Shown here one piece after another: positions 21,521-32,614 of a stretch of 64,000 nucleotides of DNA; the first letter of the stretch is position 1; each line of letters opens with the position of its first letter. The notes under the pieces were generated by a model that was not told where the DNA came from, did not search any database, and saw nothing but the letters and a program-made list of their open reading frames with translations. The stretch spans positions 13,652,538 to 13,716,537 of the forward strand of contig OY757017.1 in NCBI GenBank assembly GCA_963580285.1, given 5' to 3'. Origin of the DNA: Lucinisca nassula. Taxonomy: Eukaryota > Mollusca > Bivalvia > Lucinida > Lucinidae. The translations under genes were made by a program, and so were the position numbers.

Positions 21521-21793
21521 CATTGCGAAAACACGGCTATACAAATATATTGCCTATTTTTTGGCAAAAAAATTAGAAATTTTAATATGAAAGATTGTGA
21601 TATTTTTCTTATTTCTGCTCAAAACATAGACTGTGGGTACTCGTTAGAACCGCCTCATCGAGGCGGTTCTAACGAGTACCCACAATCTATATCTTAGAGT
21701 AGAAAAATAAGGTATACCCCCGAAAACCCCCGTTTTACTCTTTAAAAGTAGGGTTCAAGGGGGTCAAAATTATAAAGGCGTGTTTTCATGATG
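21521..21793. repeat. Hairpin-core MITE, near-intact reference copy
   Basis: It begins CATTGCGAAAACACGGC and ends GGCGTGTTTTCATGATG. The core at 21,628-21,690 pairs AGACTGTGGGTACTCGTTAG... with its complement across the TCATCGA loop. The stem extends through 'ttatttctgctcaaaacata' on one side and 'tatatcttagagtagaaaaata' on the other. Confidence 0.85.
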
Positions 21794-22114
21794 AAACAAA
21801 CCCCTCATTAGGAGGCGGAAGAGCTGTACTTTTCATACAAAGCGTCTAGTGATTCAGTGAAAAAAAAAAACAACAAAAAACTTCGAGGTATTGCGGCAAC
21901 AGATTAAGCGAAACATCAAACGTTCTTACCAAGCTTACCTCGAAGGACTTCCCGGTCTCGGAAACACTGAGTCATGTGACATGAAGAAACCTTTCTGCTT
22001 CCTTAAAAGATTCCGACATGACGAGCAGGGTCCTACCCCACTTCAGAATAGCGGTGCTCTTACTAAGGACATACCTGGGCAGTGTGCTGTTCACAATAAA
22101 CAGTGTTTCAGACT

Positions 22115-22436
22115 TGTTTGTTTGTTTGATTGTTTGTTTGTATTGGAGTTTAACGGCCCAGTCAACACTATTTAGGTCATTTTTGAGCCGGTCAGTTTTA
22201 CCTACCAACACTTTCCTGGGCAGGCTTATACGTAAGCGGTTAACCAGTTCAGTGCGCATTCTTTCGCCAGAAACTGACAACTGCCCTTCTTGAATCAGCG
22301 GAAAGGAGAGAATGACCGTAGAAAAGATTTCATGATCAATCTCCACGAAAGAATGTTGCCGACCCCGGCGAGAGTCGAACCCGCGTCCTCCTGATCACCA
22401 GTCAGACGCGCATCCGACTGAGCCACTGAGGCCGGC
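22115..22436 (-). repeat. tRNA-derived SINE, family A with target duplication
   Basis: Full copy ending in the head complement 'gagccactgaggccggc'. GTGTTTCAGACT (22,103-22,114) and GTGTTTCAGTCT (22,437-22,448) flank it. Confidence 0.85.
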
Positions 22437-22444
22437 GTGTTTCA

Positions 22445-22448
<4 letters not shown>

Positions 22449-22479
<31 letters not shown>
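22449..22479. repeat. (GT)n microsatellite
   Basis: About 15 GT dinucleotides directly after the SINE duplication. Confidence 0.95.
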
Positions 22480-22480
<1 letters not shown>

Positions 22481-22584
22481 TTTACCCAACACAGATGAAG
22501 TTACAGGATTTTGTTGATCAAAGTACAATAAATCCTGAATCAGTACCGGAAAATTACATATGGATTGACTTCCCCTTGGGACAG

Positions 22585-22875
22585 CATCACGTGAACAAAT
22601 CCGTGAAATGAACACCCCCTTACATCCCACTTTATATAGAGAAAACTGGGGTTTACGGGGTAAACAATATTCTTCTTATTTCTGCTCCAAGACATAGGTT
22701 GTGGGTACTCGTTAGAACCGCCTCAATGAGGCGGATTGAGGCGGTTCTAACGAGTACCCACAACCTATGTTTGCAGTATAAATAAGAAAAATATCACAGA
22801 TATTCGTCAGAAAAGTAGCCATTTTGGAGATATAAAAATTGCACTATTAGATCGCACGGGTGTCTTATCGTAATG
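22585..22875. repeat. Hairpin-core MITE, 'aacaagtccgtgaaatg' arm subtype
   Basis: It begins CATCACGTGAACAAATCCG and ends CGGGTGTCTTATCGTAATG. The core carries an extra 'gaggcggatt' so the loop is longer (GCCTCAATGAGGCGGATTGAGGC region). Confidence 0.8.
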
Positions 22876-22984
22876 TTACTCAACTTTCACAAGACGCAAT
22901 TCTATTATATTACATGCATACATCAAATTAAAGCTAAGAAATTGAATTTTAATATTATAAGTTACGTTTTAGATTTTTTTTAGC

Positions 22985-23990
22985 TCACCTGAGCACGAAG
23001 TATTCATGATGAGCTACTGTGATCAGTGAATGTCCGTCGTGCGTGGTGCGTCGTCAACAATTTGATTTAAATGCAAACTCCTTCTAAATCCATGGCCAAT
23101 TTGATTCAAACTTCACAGAAATGTTGCCAAAATAGCTAAAAAAAAAAAAAAAAAAACACAAAAAAAAAACACAAAAAAAAACACAAAAAAACAACGGTCC
23201 GCTCCGATGAACAAGATGGCCGCCAGATCTAAAATAGAAAAAAAACTTTAAACACCAACCTCTCCTGTACCCCTGGACCAATTTCATTCAAACTTCATAG
23301 AAATGTTGCTTAGGTGACTCTCTACCACAACAGCTAAAACGGTTCCGCCCTGATGAGCAAAATTACCTCCAAAGCTAAAAAACAGAAAAAAAAAAAACAC
23401 GTAAATTTGCTTCAAACGCGAACGCCTCACTTACCCTTGGGCCAATTTGATTCAAACTTCACAGGAATGTTGCCTAGGTGACTCCCTACCAAAAAAGCTA
23501 AAATTGTTCCGCTCTGACAAAATGGCCACCAGAGCTAAAAGTACGAACAAAAATCTTCAAACGACAACTCCTGCTGTACCCTGGGTCCAATTTCATTCAA
23601 ACTTTCCTTTAATGTTGCTTAGATGACCCTCTACCAAATTAGCTAAAACGGTTCCACTCCGATGAACAAAAAATGGCCACCAGATCTTAATATAGAAAAG
23701 AATCGTAAATTAAAAGCAAACTCCTCGGAATCCTTGACCCAGTTTGATTCAAACATCACAGAATGTTGCCCAGGTGGCTCCCTACCAAAATTAGCTGAAA
23801 CGGTTCTGCTGCAATGAACAAGATGGCTGTCACAGCTAAAATAGACAATAATCTTTAAACAAAAACTCCTCCTACACCCCTTTGCCAATTGCAATCAAAT
23901 TTCATAGGAATATTGCTTGGATGACCCACTACCAAAATAGCTAAATGGGTTCGGCTCTGACAATCAAAATGGACTCCGCATCCCTGCCAT
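22985..23990. repeat. ~190-bp tandem repeat, about five units
   Basis: It begins with 'gctcacctgagcacgaagta', a start common in mollusc repeats (recalled). Units of 'ccaatttgattcaaacttcacagaaatgttgc', 'ctaaaacggttccgctccga' and 'aaaatggccaccagagctaa' homology follow. Poly-A tracts occur inside the units. Confidence 0.8.
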
Positions 23991-24019
23991 TTTCAGGACT
24001 TCTGTGTCTGGAATTCTGT

Positions 24020-24427
24020 CTTGCCACTAAATCTTTAAAAGTATTCTAAGACAGCTTTATGAAAGTGGTTCAGTGTTTTGGCGTGCCGTTGATAAACTGT
24101 TCATGTTTCGCATGCATAGTATAATAGTGTTGGAAGCTCCACAGCTCTGTAGACTTTTAGTTTTGTGTCAAGGCGTATTCCACTTCGATCCCAAACACTA
24201 CCACGTAGTCGGCCAAATGCTGCACTAGTTTTGGCAATCCTGGCACTGGCCTCATCATCAATGTGCATGACTCTTGACAATGTGCTTCCAAGGTACGTGA
24301 ACATGTCTACCACTTGCCATCTTTGACCTTTCACTGTAGTGATGGGCTCCATGTAATGTTTACCATGTGATGGTTGATAAACCACTTCAGATCCAGATTG
24401 TGAGGTCATAAGAGTCAGATACATGAT
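24020..24427 (-). pseudogene. Non-LTR retrotransposon RT, C-terminal fragment
   Basis: The minus-strand frame includes FTYLGSTLSRVMHIDDEASA, then RIAKTSAAFGRLRGSVWDRS and TKLKVYRAVELPTLLYYACET. This is the C-terminal part of an endonuclease/RT protein that is often mis-annotated in invertebrates. The following W is a TGA stop, after which TVYQRHAKTLNHFH is still readable. It is 5'-truncated at about 24,427, with no endonuclease or YxDD region. The clade is probably RTE-like, but I am not certain. Confidence 0.8.
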
Positions 24428-24832
24428 CTACGCATTTTTTTGCATATATTTTTCTGTTTTAACACTTTGACATGTCGTCAGCAAAACAGGAACTCATCTA
24501 GCACCTCTGTCTGCCCCTTAGATTTAGCTTGAATATGTTCTATAAAAGGATTATCCTTTGGGAGCAAGGAATATATCTGTAATATATGATGTGTACATGT
24601 TTTATGGGCCAGACTCTCTAGTTTCGGCCAATTAGGCCTCATCAGTGACCCTCAAATATTTTCAAAATTCCACAATGGAATCTATGATCTCAAAGGACAA
24701 GAAAATATAAACTACACTATGATGTTTAATATATCTGAATAGGCAAGTTTCCTTAACGATGTTTAATAAAAGGGACCATTTTGAAAATTTTCTCACAGAT
24801 TAACTTTCAGTTGTTTTTTTTTTCTCTCAACA

Positions 24833-25057
24833 AATTACGAAAACACGCCTATACAAATACATTGTAAACTTTTCAACCGAAGAAACTGAATTTTTAAGAT
24901 GAAAAATTATGATATTTTTATTATTTCTGCTCAAAATATAGAGTGTGGGTATTTGCTAGAACCGCTTGTTAGAAAGGTTTACGCTGTAAACCCCAGTTTT
25001 ACTATATAAAAATGGGTTTCAAGTGGGTCAAAACTATATAGACGTGATTTCGCAATG
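24833..25057. repeat. Hairpin-core MITE with collapsed core
   Basis: Ends AATTACGAAAACACGCC and GACGTGATTTCGCAATG. Only one side of the stem remains (gggtatttgctagaaccgctt), so the palindrome has been lost by deletion. Confidence 0.75.
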
Positions 25058-25111
25058 AACAAAAGTACATTTTCTTTTATATGCACGTCTCCTTGTCAGT
25101 CTGAAGATCAT

Positions 25112-25638
25112 CATGAAAACAAGTCTATGCAATGAACACCCATTTTAACCCTTTAACCCTTTTTGTACCAAATGGAACATTCCTTCTTATATATAGCAGG
25201 AGTCAATTTCGAAATTTAGGAGCGACAGGTAGTGTTTTCTTCAAGATTTATTTGGATAATGGCTGATTTGTTTGCAAACAGTGTAGGCCCTGATCAGACG
25301 CCGCGTTCTGCGTCGTCTGATCTGGGTCTGCACTGTTTACCAGAGAAAATGGGGGTTTCGGGGGTAGAAAATAATGTTCTTATTTCTGCTCCAAGATATT
25401 GTGGGTACTCGTTAGAACGGCCTGAATGAGACGGTTCTAACTAGCACCACAAACTATGTTTGGAAGACATAGATTAGTGGTACTCATTAGAACTGCCTTC
25501 ACGATGCGGTTCTATTGAGCACCCACAACCTATGTTTTGAGTATAAATAAGAATAATATCAGAAAGTTCCACCAGTAAAGCAACCATTTTTGAGATATTA
25601 AAGAATGCACTAAGTCACATGGGTGTGTTATCGAAATG
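25112..25638. repeat. Hairpin-core MITE with doubled core and nested piggyBac-like MITE
   Basis: The left arm (25,112-25,150) is separated from its continuation (gggggtttcggg, 25,357) by a piggyBac-like MITE. Two hairpin cores lie in tandem, at about 25,393-25,455 and 25,470-25,535, a duplicated core seen nowhere else in the window. Confidence 0.7.
25153..25342. mobile_element. piggyBac-like MITE
   Basis: Starts TTAACCCTTTTTGTACC, contains 'gcaaacagtgtaggccctga' and its partner 'tctgggtctgcactgttt'. The right terminus is not clear. Confidence 0.65.
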
Positions 25639-25689
25639 CTGTGATGCGGAATACCTTGGAAGAGAGAAGCTGACTAGTCACCATATTTG

Positions 25690-25842
25690 CATTATTTGCT
25701 GGCTCCCAGCTTGCACATTGTCAATATTGGAAAAACAGGTAACCAGACCCCCTGACCTTGAAAGGTCAGGGAGTTCTGGTTACCTGTATTTCCAACATTT
25801 ATAATCTTCAGACTAGGAACCAGCAGATAAAGGAAATAAGGT
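25690..25842. repeat. Foldback element
   Basis: A long imperfect palindrome centred near 25,763. The inner stem pairs CAGGTAACCAGACCCCCTGA with its complement. The outer stem pairs 'tatttgctggctcccag' with 'ctaggaaccagcagataa'. The frame on each strand is a product of the palindrome. Confidence 0.8.
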
Positions 25843-27062
25843 GTATTCGTTGTTTTCGTTTCCAAAACTGTAGAATAACTACAACAGCATTCGTTATACA
25901 TCCGCAAACAAAGTTTAAGGTGGGTACATAGGAGTCAGTCTGTTGATTGGTTTGTGTATTCATCCGTCCGTGACACATTTTTTCTTATTGCTTATTGTTA
26001 TGCGAACTTCTTCCATTGACTTTAGATTAAATGCATATGCAGTCACAATAGATGTGGATGTGCGTGACATAAATTCCATCGGCTTCAAGTCAAGGTCAAG
26101 GTCACTGTTGCTTAAAATAGAATATAAATCCATGACAGTTATGTGTATCCGACCATCAGTGACACATTTTTTTTCTTGTTATGGGAACTTCTTCCACATT
26201 TCTTCACCGATTGACTTCAAAATTTGCATATGCATTCACAATATGGTGTAGATTTGCGTAACATAAATTTCATATGCGTCAAATCAAGGTCACTTTTGCT
26301 AAAATAGACTAGAAATCCATGACAGCAATCTTGTTATGCGAACTACTTCCACATTTGTTCAACGATCGACTTCAAATTTTGCATATGCATTACAATATGG
26401 TGTAGATATGCGTGACGTAAATTTTATATGCGTCAAGTCGAGGTAAAAGCCACTGTTGCTAAAAATAGAACACAATCTTGTACTGCAAACTACTTCTACA
26501 TTTCTTCGCCGATTGGCTTCACAATGTGGTGTGGGTGTGCATGACATAAATTTCATATGTGTCAAAGTCAGTTCAATAATGCTAAAAATAGAATGGAAAT
26601 CCAAGTGCGAATTTCTTCCACGTTTCTTCACCAATTTTCTTCGAATTGTGCATATCCATTCACAATGCGGTGTAGATGTGTGTGACATAAATTTCATATG
26701 CGTCAAGTCAAGGTCATTGCTAAAAAACAGAACAGAAATCCATTACAACAATCTTGTGATGCGAACTACTTAAACATTTCTTCAACGGCTGAGTTCAAAT
26801 TTTGCATATACGTTTACAATAATGTGTATATCATATGCGTTATATGCGTGTCATAAATTTCATATGGGTCAAGTCAAGGTCACTGTTTCTAAAAACAGAA
26901 TAATCTTGTGATGCGAATAGCTTACACATTTCGTCATCGATTGAGTTCAAATTTTGCATATATGCATTTATAATGAGATGTAGATGTGCATGACATAGGT
27001 TTCATATGAGTCATATCAAAGTCACTGTTGCTAAAAATAGTATAATCTTATAAGAATCTTAT

Positions 27063-27475
27063 ATGGGTGTGACGGTTGGATGGAAAAATCCGTCCCGAGG
27101 GACACTGTCTTGCATCACGAGGCTTGCCGAGTGATGCCGGACAGTGATCCCGAGGGACGGATTTTTCTATCCACCCCTCACACCCATATTGTATTCTTTT
27201 GCTTGCAAACCTTCCATTTCTTAGCGCGGATTTTTAATGCTGCAGTCACTTCGGTTACCAACGTCCGCCATATTGTGTTGACTCTGCAGGAATGTTTAGT
27301 GACGCCACGTAACGTCCTGTGACGTCAACCTTAACGACGGCGCATACGAGGTCGTAATCAACCAGTGCATTTATCAAACACGCGATTAATATTCGTTTTG
27401 GGGTCGGAACACCAGGGTCAGAACTTAAATTTTTATCCCAGGGTAAAATCGCGGATTTCCTTGTCTGTTGTGCAA
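27063..27475. mobile_element. Foldback-bearing non-autonomous element
   Basis: The first ~125 bp form a strong hairpin: ATGGGTGTGACGGTTGGATG..., with GTCCCGAGGGAC on each side of the stem and a complementary end at 27,188. A unique body (27,190-27,475) follows before the tandem repeat resumes with 'ttcttcaccgactgag'. Confidence 0.6.
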
Positions 27476-27666
27476 GAATATGATTTCTTCACCGACTGAG
27501 TTCAAATTTTGCGTTCTTAGTGGGATGTAGATGTGTATGACATAATTTTATATGCGTCAGGTCAATGTCAAGTCCAAGTTGCTAAAACAGAATAATCTTT
27601 TTATGCGAACTACTCCCTCATTTCTTTACCGATTTAGTTCAAATTTTGCATACGCATTCTTAACGA

Positions 27667-27972
27667 TTGTTTGATTGTTTGATTTGAGGTTTAACGTCCC
27701 CGTCAACACTGTAAAGGTCATTTTGGAGACGTTGTTTCCAATTTTGTGGGACTTTTACCCGACATTGAGATGAAATGACATCTCAAGCCCTGTCGCCCAA
27801 TGAAACCAATAGGGTTTATTAGCATGGACGGTTCGCCTCACACCGCGGTTCCTGGACAGGCTTAGGTCCTCTAAGCGGTTTACCAGTACTAGTGTATGGG
27901 CCGGATTCAGCTCTGCGTGGAAGCAACATGCAGCCCATATATTACTTCAAGCCCCTATTGGCGGGGGCGATC
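27667..27972 (-). repeat. SINE family B with 17-bp target-site duplication
   Basis: Full copy. ATACGCATTCTTAACGA (27,650-27,666) and ATACGCGTTCTTAACGA (27,973-27,989) flank it, within the ~150-bp repeat unit. Confidence 0.9.
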
Positions 27973-28233
27973 ATACGCGTTCTTAACGAGATCTATATAC
28001 GTGTGATATAGATTTGATATGGGTCAGGTCATGGTCAAAGTTTCGGTTTCTACTTTTTGCTCAGAATTTTGTCTTGATAATAGCTGTTTGATGAAGTATC
28101 ACGTTAAGAGGTCTATATTCTAGTAAAATGCGCTAAAGCGGGGGTATAGCAGTCAGATCTTCTGACAGTTACAGATCAGCGTAACCTCGTCACGAAACCA
28201 CGCCTATATAATTTTGACCCCCTGCGGTTTACA

Positions 28234-28517
28234 CATTACGAAAACACGCCTATACAAATACATTGTCAATTTTTCAGCCAAAAAATGGACATTTTAAGAT
28301 GAAAAATTGTGATATTTTTCTTATTTCGGCTCAAAACATAGATTGTGGGTACTCGATAGAACCGCCTCGATGAGGCGGTTCTATCGAGTACCAACAATCT
28401 ATGCTTTTAAGCAGAAGGAAATACTGTTTACCCCTGTAAACCCAAGTTTTACTATACAAAACTGGGGATCAATGGGGGGGGGGGGGGTCAAAATTATATA
28501 GGCGTGTTTTTGTGATG
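28234..28517. repeat. Hairpin-core MITE, intact
   Basis: Ends CATTACGAAAACACGCC and GGCGTGTTTTTGTGATG. The core reads ACTCGATAGAACCGCCTC with perfect complement, where both stem strands carry a matching change (GTTAG to GATAG). A poly-G run sits at ~28,472. A remnant of another arm lies just upstream (28,190-28,225). Confidence 0.85.
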
Positions 28518-28534
28518 AGGGGTAAACCTTATTT

Positions 28535-28672
28535 CTCGACGAGGCGGTTCTAACGAGTACCACAAGCTATATTTTGAGCAGAAATAAGAAAACAATTCAC
28601 AATTTTCATCTTAAAATTTTCGTTTTTTTCGGCGTAAAGTTTACAATGTATTTGAATAGGCGTGTTTGCGTA
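28535..28672. repeat. Hairpin-core MITE, right half
   Basis: It starts in the core (cgaggcggttctaacgagta) and ends in 'gaataggcgtgtttgcgta'. It lies directly after the previous copy. Confidence 0.75.
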
Positions 28673-28726
28673 TTTTCGTATTGTGAAAACCAAATAGAAA
28701 TCAAAGTACTGATGGGTCGATTGTCA

Positions 28727-29240
28727 ATTACGAAAACACGCCTATACTAATACAGTGTAAATTTTTCCCCGAAAAAAACTAAAATTTTAGGATTAAAAAT
28801 TGTGATATTTTCCTTATTTCTGCTAAAAATATAGATTGTGGGTCCTCGTTAGAACCGCCTCATCGAGGCGGTTCTAACGAGTACCCACGATCTATATTTT
28901 AGAACAGAAATAAGAAATATAAGGTTTACTCCTGTAAATCCCAGTTTACCAAGCCAAGCGAATTTGTGTCTTCGAGCATTCCGTCATGACAAATTTTAAC
29001 TGCGCATGCCCAGCCATTCAGAGGGGCCAGGGATATGGCTTTCTGTCTGAAAGTTCCTCTTGATTCACTGCTTGTATGAGCGAGTGGCGAAGGTTCTGGC
29101 GAGACTGCGCGGATGCGCAGGCTCGCCTGAACCTTCGCTGCTCGCATAGGCGATAAGTACCAAAAGCGCTTGACGGGGCCCATTTAAAAGGGGTTCGAGG
29201 GGGGGGGGGATCAAAATTATATAGGCGTGTTTTCGTGATG
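28727..29240. repeat. Hairpin-core MITE with nested second MITE
   Basis: Ends AATTACGAAAACACGCC and GGCGTGTTTTCGTGATG, with a perfect core at ~28,835-28,890. The right arm is split by a 234-bp element at 28,948-29,181. Confidence 0.85.
28948..29181. mobile_element. CCAAGCG-TIR MITE
   Basis: The left end is 'ccaagccaagcgaatttgtg' and the right end is GCGCTTGACGGGGCC. A second copy at 48,429-48,662 has cleaner ends: GCCCCGCCAAGCGAATTTTG and its complement. Both hold a GCGAAGGTTC...GAACCTTCGC hairpin at their right side. No coding capacity. Confidence 0.75.
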
Positions 29241-29544
29241 TCTGTGCGTAGGTTGGGAAAATGGTCCTGAACGGGTACTTAGACTCTTTTGTTTAACCCT
29301 TAAATTCCTGTACTTTAGATTCTGATTAGATGATGCTTTCTTTCGCGTCCGATCTTGGTCTACAATGTTTCAACAAGTTAACATATCCATGAAATGAACA
29401 CCCAATAGACCCCACCTTATATAGAGAAAACGACGTTGCATCGACGTTGATACGACGTTGCGTAAACGTCATTTTTCCGTTGGGATGAATCGATGGCATG
29501 ATATTTTGATAATTTTCTTTGGAGGTCGACTATAAATGTATGGT

Positions 29545-29815
29545 TGTTTGTTTGCATATATGTTTTACATCCCGTCAACACTATTTAGGTAATTTTGGAG
29601 ACGCTGTTTCCGATTTTGTGGGCGTTTTACCCGACACTGAGATGAAATGACATCTTAAGCCCTACCTCCCTAACAACTCGCAAGGATATATATGCAGTGA
29701 CGGTCCGACTCGCACCGCTTTGTGTTAGACCGTCTTAGCGGTTTATCAGTACTTGCATGTAGGTTCGGTCGGTTACAGCTCTGAGCAGGAGCACCATGCA
29801 GCCCATTCTATTTCT
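29545..29815 (-). repeat. Diverged SINE family B
   Basis: 'cccgtcaacactatttaggt', 'gggcgttttacccgacactg' and 'gcagcccattctatttctcc' mark both ends. The middle is more diverged than in the other copies. Confidence 0.75.
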
Positions 29816-29818
29816 CCT

Positions 29819-29877
29819 AGCGTGCGTGCGAGTGCGCGCGAGCTTTTGCGTGTGCATGTGTGTGCGCGCGTTTGTGT
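29819..29877. repeat. Alternating purine-pyrimidine tract
   Basis: About 60 bp of GCGTGCG/GTGCGCGCG/GTGTGCGC sequence, a Z-DNA-prone pattern. Confidence 0.8.
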
Positions 29878-30062
29878 ATTTACTTTTACGCACGTACAAT
29901 GTACATATGTGCACACATAAACGTTGGTAATCAAATCAATTTACTAGACATACTATACTATATCAGCGAGCACCAACAATCTATGTTTAAACTAGAATTC
30001 AGAAAAGGATACGAAAAATGACCGTTTGAGATATAAAATCACACGGATATGTTATCGTAAAG

Positions 30063-30500
30063 AAATTATGTTTCAGGCGTTGAGTTGGACTGTCTATCTG
30101 CCAAATGCATACCTGAGGATACATGTACATGACAGAATATACAGTGTAAAGCTGTTTTGCAAACTCTGGCATTTACGCTAAAAATGAGAAAGAATGTTTT
30201 TTTTTAGTTGTAATAGATTAACAGTTGTTTTCAAGGTTGTGTGTGTTTGTTTGACTGCCGATCTTTATATTCCAACTCACATATGCTAGAAATACTAGAA
30301 TATGTTTGATGTGTGTTTTCTCAAGGGAGGATTAGGATAAACACAATCTGGAATAAAAGCGAAAATGAGTAAAAAGGAGAAATACGACATTCAAGCCGAA
30401 CCAAGGTAGGAACACGTTTTATCTTAAGGGGAATGGATGCACCTTCAGGCGAGATGAGTTGACTCCTTTATCAGGGCCTGTAACTTCTTCATAATTCACT
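30063..30500. other. No recognisable gene
   Basis: AT-rich sequence. A fragment of the TTAA foldback MITE ('cttaaggggaatggatgcac') is at about 30,423-30,470. Confidence 0.45.
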
Positions 30501-30504
30501 CACT

Positions 30505-30800
30505 CATTGTTTGTTTGAATTGGTGTTTAACGTCCCCGTCAACACTATTTAGGTTATTTTGGAGACGTTGCTTCCAATTTCGTGGGACTTTTACCCGACA
30601 TTGAGATGAAATGGCATCTCAAGCCCTGCCGCCCAATGAAACCAGAAGGCTTATATGCATCGGACGATCTGACTCACACCGCTTTGCCTGGGCAATCTCA
30701 GACCTTCTAAGCGGTTTACCAGTTCTCGTGTGTGGCCAGATTCAGCTCTGCGTTGAAGCATCATGCAGCCCAATCTATTACTTCAAGCCCCGATGGGCGG
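30505..30800 (-). repeat. SINE family B
   Basis: Full copy from 'gtttgtttgaattggtgttt' to 'caagccccgatgggcggggg'. TAATTCACT upstream and TAATTTCACT downstream may be its target duplication. Confidence 0.85.
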
Positions 30801-31236
30801 GGGCGAACTATAATTTCACTGATCCTGCTAGAGCAAGGGCGTGTAGATTTTGGAAAATTCCATGGCGAAGTGACAAAGTTTGTAAAAATTGCGGACAAGT
30901 GGAATTTTCCAAGTGGATTCCTGCCTTTACAGTAAATCCCTGTTTGGGAGAGATTGTGTTTTGTGGGGTAGACTGTTACTAGGCGCAGTAGCTTTCCGTT
31001 GCCGATGTCCACGTGACAAGTATTGATTTGTATGTTTATTTATAGCCACGCTATTCTTATCTGTTTATCTCTTCAGACGGCATACACTCTCCAATGAGTA
31101 TTAAGTGAGGTCAGACTGTTGTTAAAATTAGATAATCTGTGGAACCTAGTAACAGTTTGGATGCAGATCAGAAGCCGCGTTCAGCATCTACACTATTTGC
31201 TGGGTGCTGAACGTCTTGAGCTTAAAGTACAGGAAT

Positions 31237-31530
31237 TTAACCCTTTTTCCACAAGAAACCCCAAAACGGGTAAATGGCAAACAGTACAGGCCATGATCAG
31301 ACGCCACATAACGCGGCGTCTGTTCAGCACCTACAATGTTTGCAAAAAAGTTCAGCCATTTTCCAAATAGATTTAAAAAAAAAAAAAAAACCTGATACCT
31401 CTAAATTTTGAAATGGACTTCTGTGTTATGTAAGCAAACATTGTAGATCCTGCAAACAGTGTAGACCCTGATCAGACGCCGCGTTCTGCGGCGTCTGTTC
31501 AGGATCTGCACTGGTTGCAAAGCCCAACGC
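31237..31530. mobile_element. Two piggyBac-like MITE remnants
   Basis: TTAACCCTTTTTCCACAAG begins one copy with 'gatcagacgccacataacgc' and its partner. An A-rich tract follows at 31,375-31,390. A second 'gcaaacagtgtagaccctga' hairpin lies at 31,451-31,522. Right termini are not resolved. Confidence 0.6.
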
Positions 31531-32294
31531 ATAATTCTAGTCCAGATTATATTGATAATCCTCTTACGCATCAGTGACCTCACGTCGATAAAAATATCGC
31601 AGCTATTTTCTATAAATAACCGTTACCTGGATTTCATATAAATCAGTGATAGTCACGTGGACATCGGCACCGAAGAGCTACTTGTAATTAGTAATTTTGA
31701 CAAAGATTCTACCCCAAATGGAAGAAATAGGCAAGGCGTGCTTATTCTCGGAAGTTGTTCTACCACATATGGCAATCAGACTTCGTACATGTAGTAGTGT
31801 ATAGTAGTTTAGCTACTCGCCCCTTTTTATAGGCGTTGTGGGTTTAATCCTGGGCATGGCAATACATTTGTATGAGCCTTTAATTACCGAGGCGACTTTA
31901 TATGTGCTTACTGCATGCATTCCAATTATCAAGGGTTTATAACCGATGAGTTGTGCTAACTGCTTCCTTTATACATAGCAGGCATACAAGTTGTAGCCAC
32001 CGTCGAATCAACGTCGACATTGGTTCGACGTAGGATTCAAACACCATTTAACCTATACAATACGAATACAAATTTCTCCAGAATGACCAAAATAGTGTTG
32101 ACGGGTACGTTAAACCTCAAATCAAACCAGCAAGCGATTACAAATCCGTGTGAATTATTGGTTTCTTCCGTGGCTCATTTCGGAACCAAAATGTTCTTTT
32201 TGATTTATTAAAAAACGCATACCTACAAATTAAGGTTTGAACTTCTAATTGCTGTTTCGCCAACTAACGTCGCTAATGTAGAAAGCAGTTTTGG
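31531..32294. other. No gene; SINE fragments
   Basis: A tRNA-like piece lies at about 31,798-31,880 (gttgtgggtttaatcctgggc). A CGACGTTGATTCGACG-type short repeat is at 31,998-32,030. A family B SINE tail (tgttgacgggtacgttaaac) is at 32,090-32,140. Confidence 0.5.
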
Positions 32295-32605
32295 AACGTC
32301 ATGACGTCCAAAGGCGCGTGCGAGCTGTCCTTATGACTTCCCATCTAGCGAGCAAGCACCTTGATGCTTCGGTCTCATAGGCACTGATCTGTGAGATCAC
32401 ATATCCATCCGTCATGGCACAGTACCACTTACCTTGCGGTTCGAGCCCCTCGCTCGGAGTACATGTGAGACACAAAGTTCTGCAACGGTAGGTCAGGTGT
32501 TTTTCTCCGGGTACCCCGGTTTTCGTCCAACCCGTTATTGACGACCGCTTCGAAATGAGCACAATAATCTTGAAAGGGCCGTAAAACCAAAACCAAAAAT
32601 AATAA
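32295..32605 (+). repeat. tRNA-like SINE, family F
   Basis: A B-box-like 'gcggttcgagcccctcgctc' is followed by a body with 'tttctccgggtaccccggtt' and a tail GAAAGGGCCGTAAAACCAAA with A-rich end. It is single-copy in this window, so the assignment rests on structure. Confidence 0.5.
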
Positions 32606-32614
32606 AAAATGTAT

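Larger units (their letters stand above)
25920..28080. repeat. ~150-bp tandem repeat, about nine units, split by two insertions
   Basis: Units share 'cttcaaattttgcatatgca', 'gtgacataaatttcatatgc' and 'gtcaaggtcactgttgctaa'. The array is split by a foldback element at about 27,063-27,475 and by a SINE at 27,667-27,972, then continues to about 28,080. Confidence 0.8.
29385..30062. repeat. Hairpin-core MITE broken up by insertions
   Basis: The left arm (atgaaatgaacacccaatag) and right arm (caccaacaatctatgtttaa to 'atatgttatcgtaa') remain. Between them lie a 'gacgttgcatcgacgttgat' repeat, a diverged family B SINE (29,545-29,815) and a purine-pyrimidine tract. Confidence 0.6.

Noticed and set aside
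30611..30982. 123-codon frame with CKNCGQ
   Set aside because: The first half is the family B SINE in antisense. The rest has no recognisable domain.
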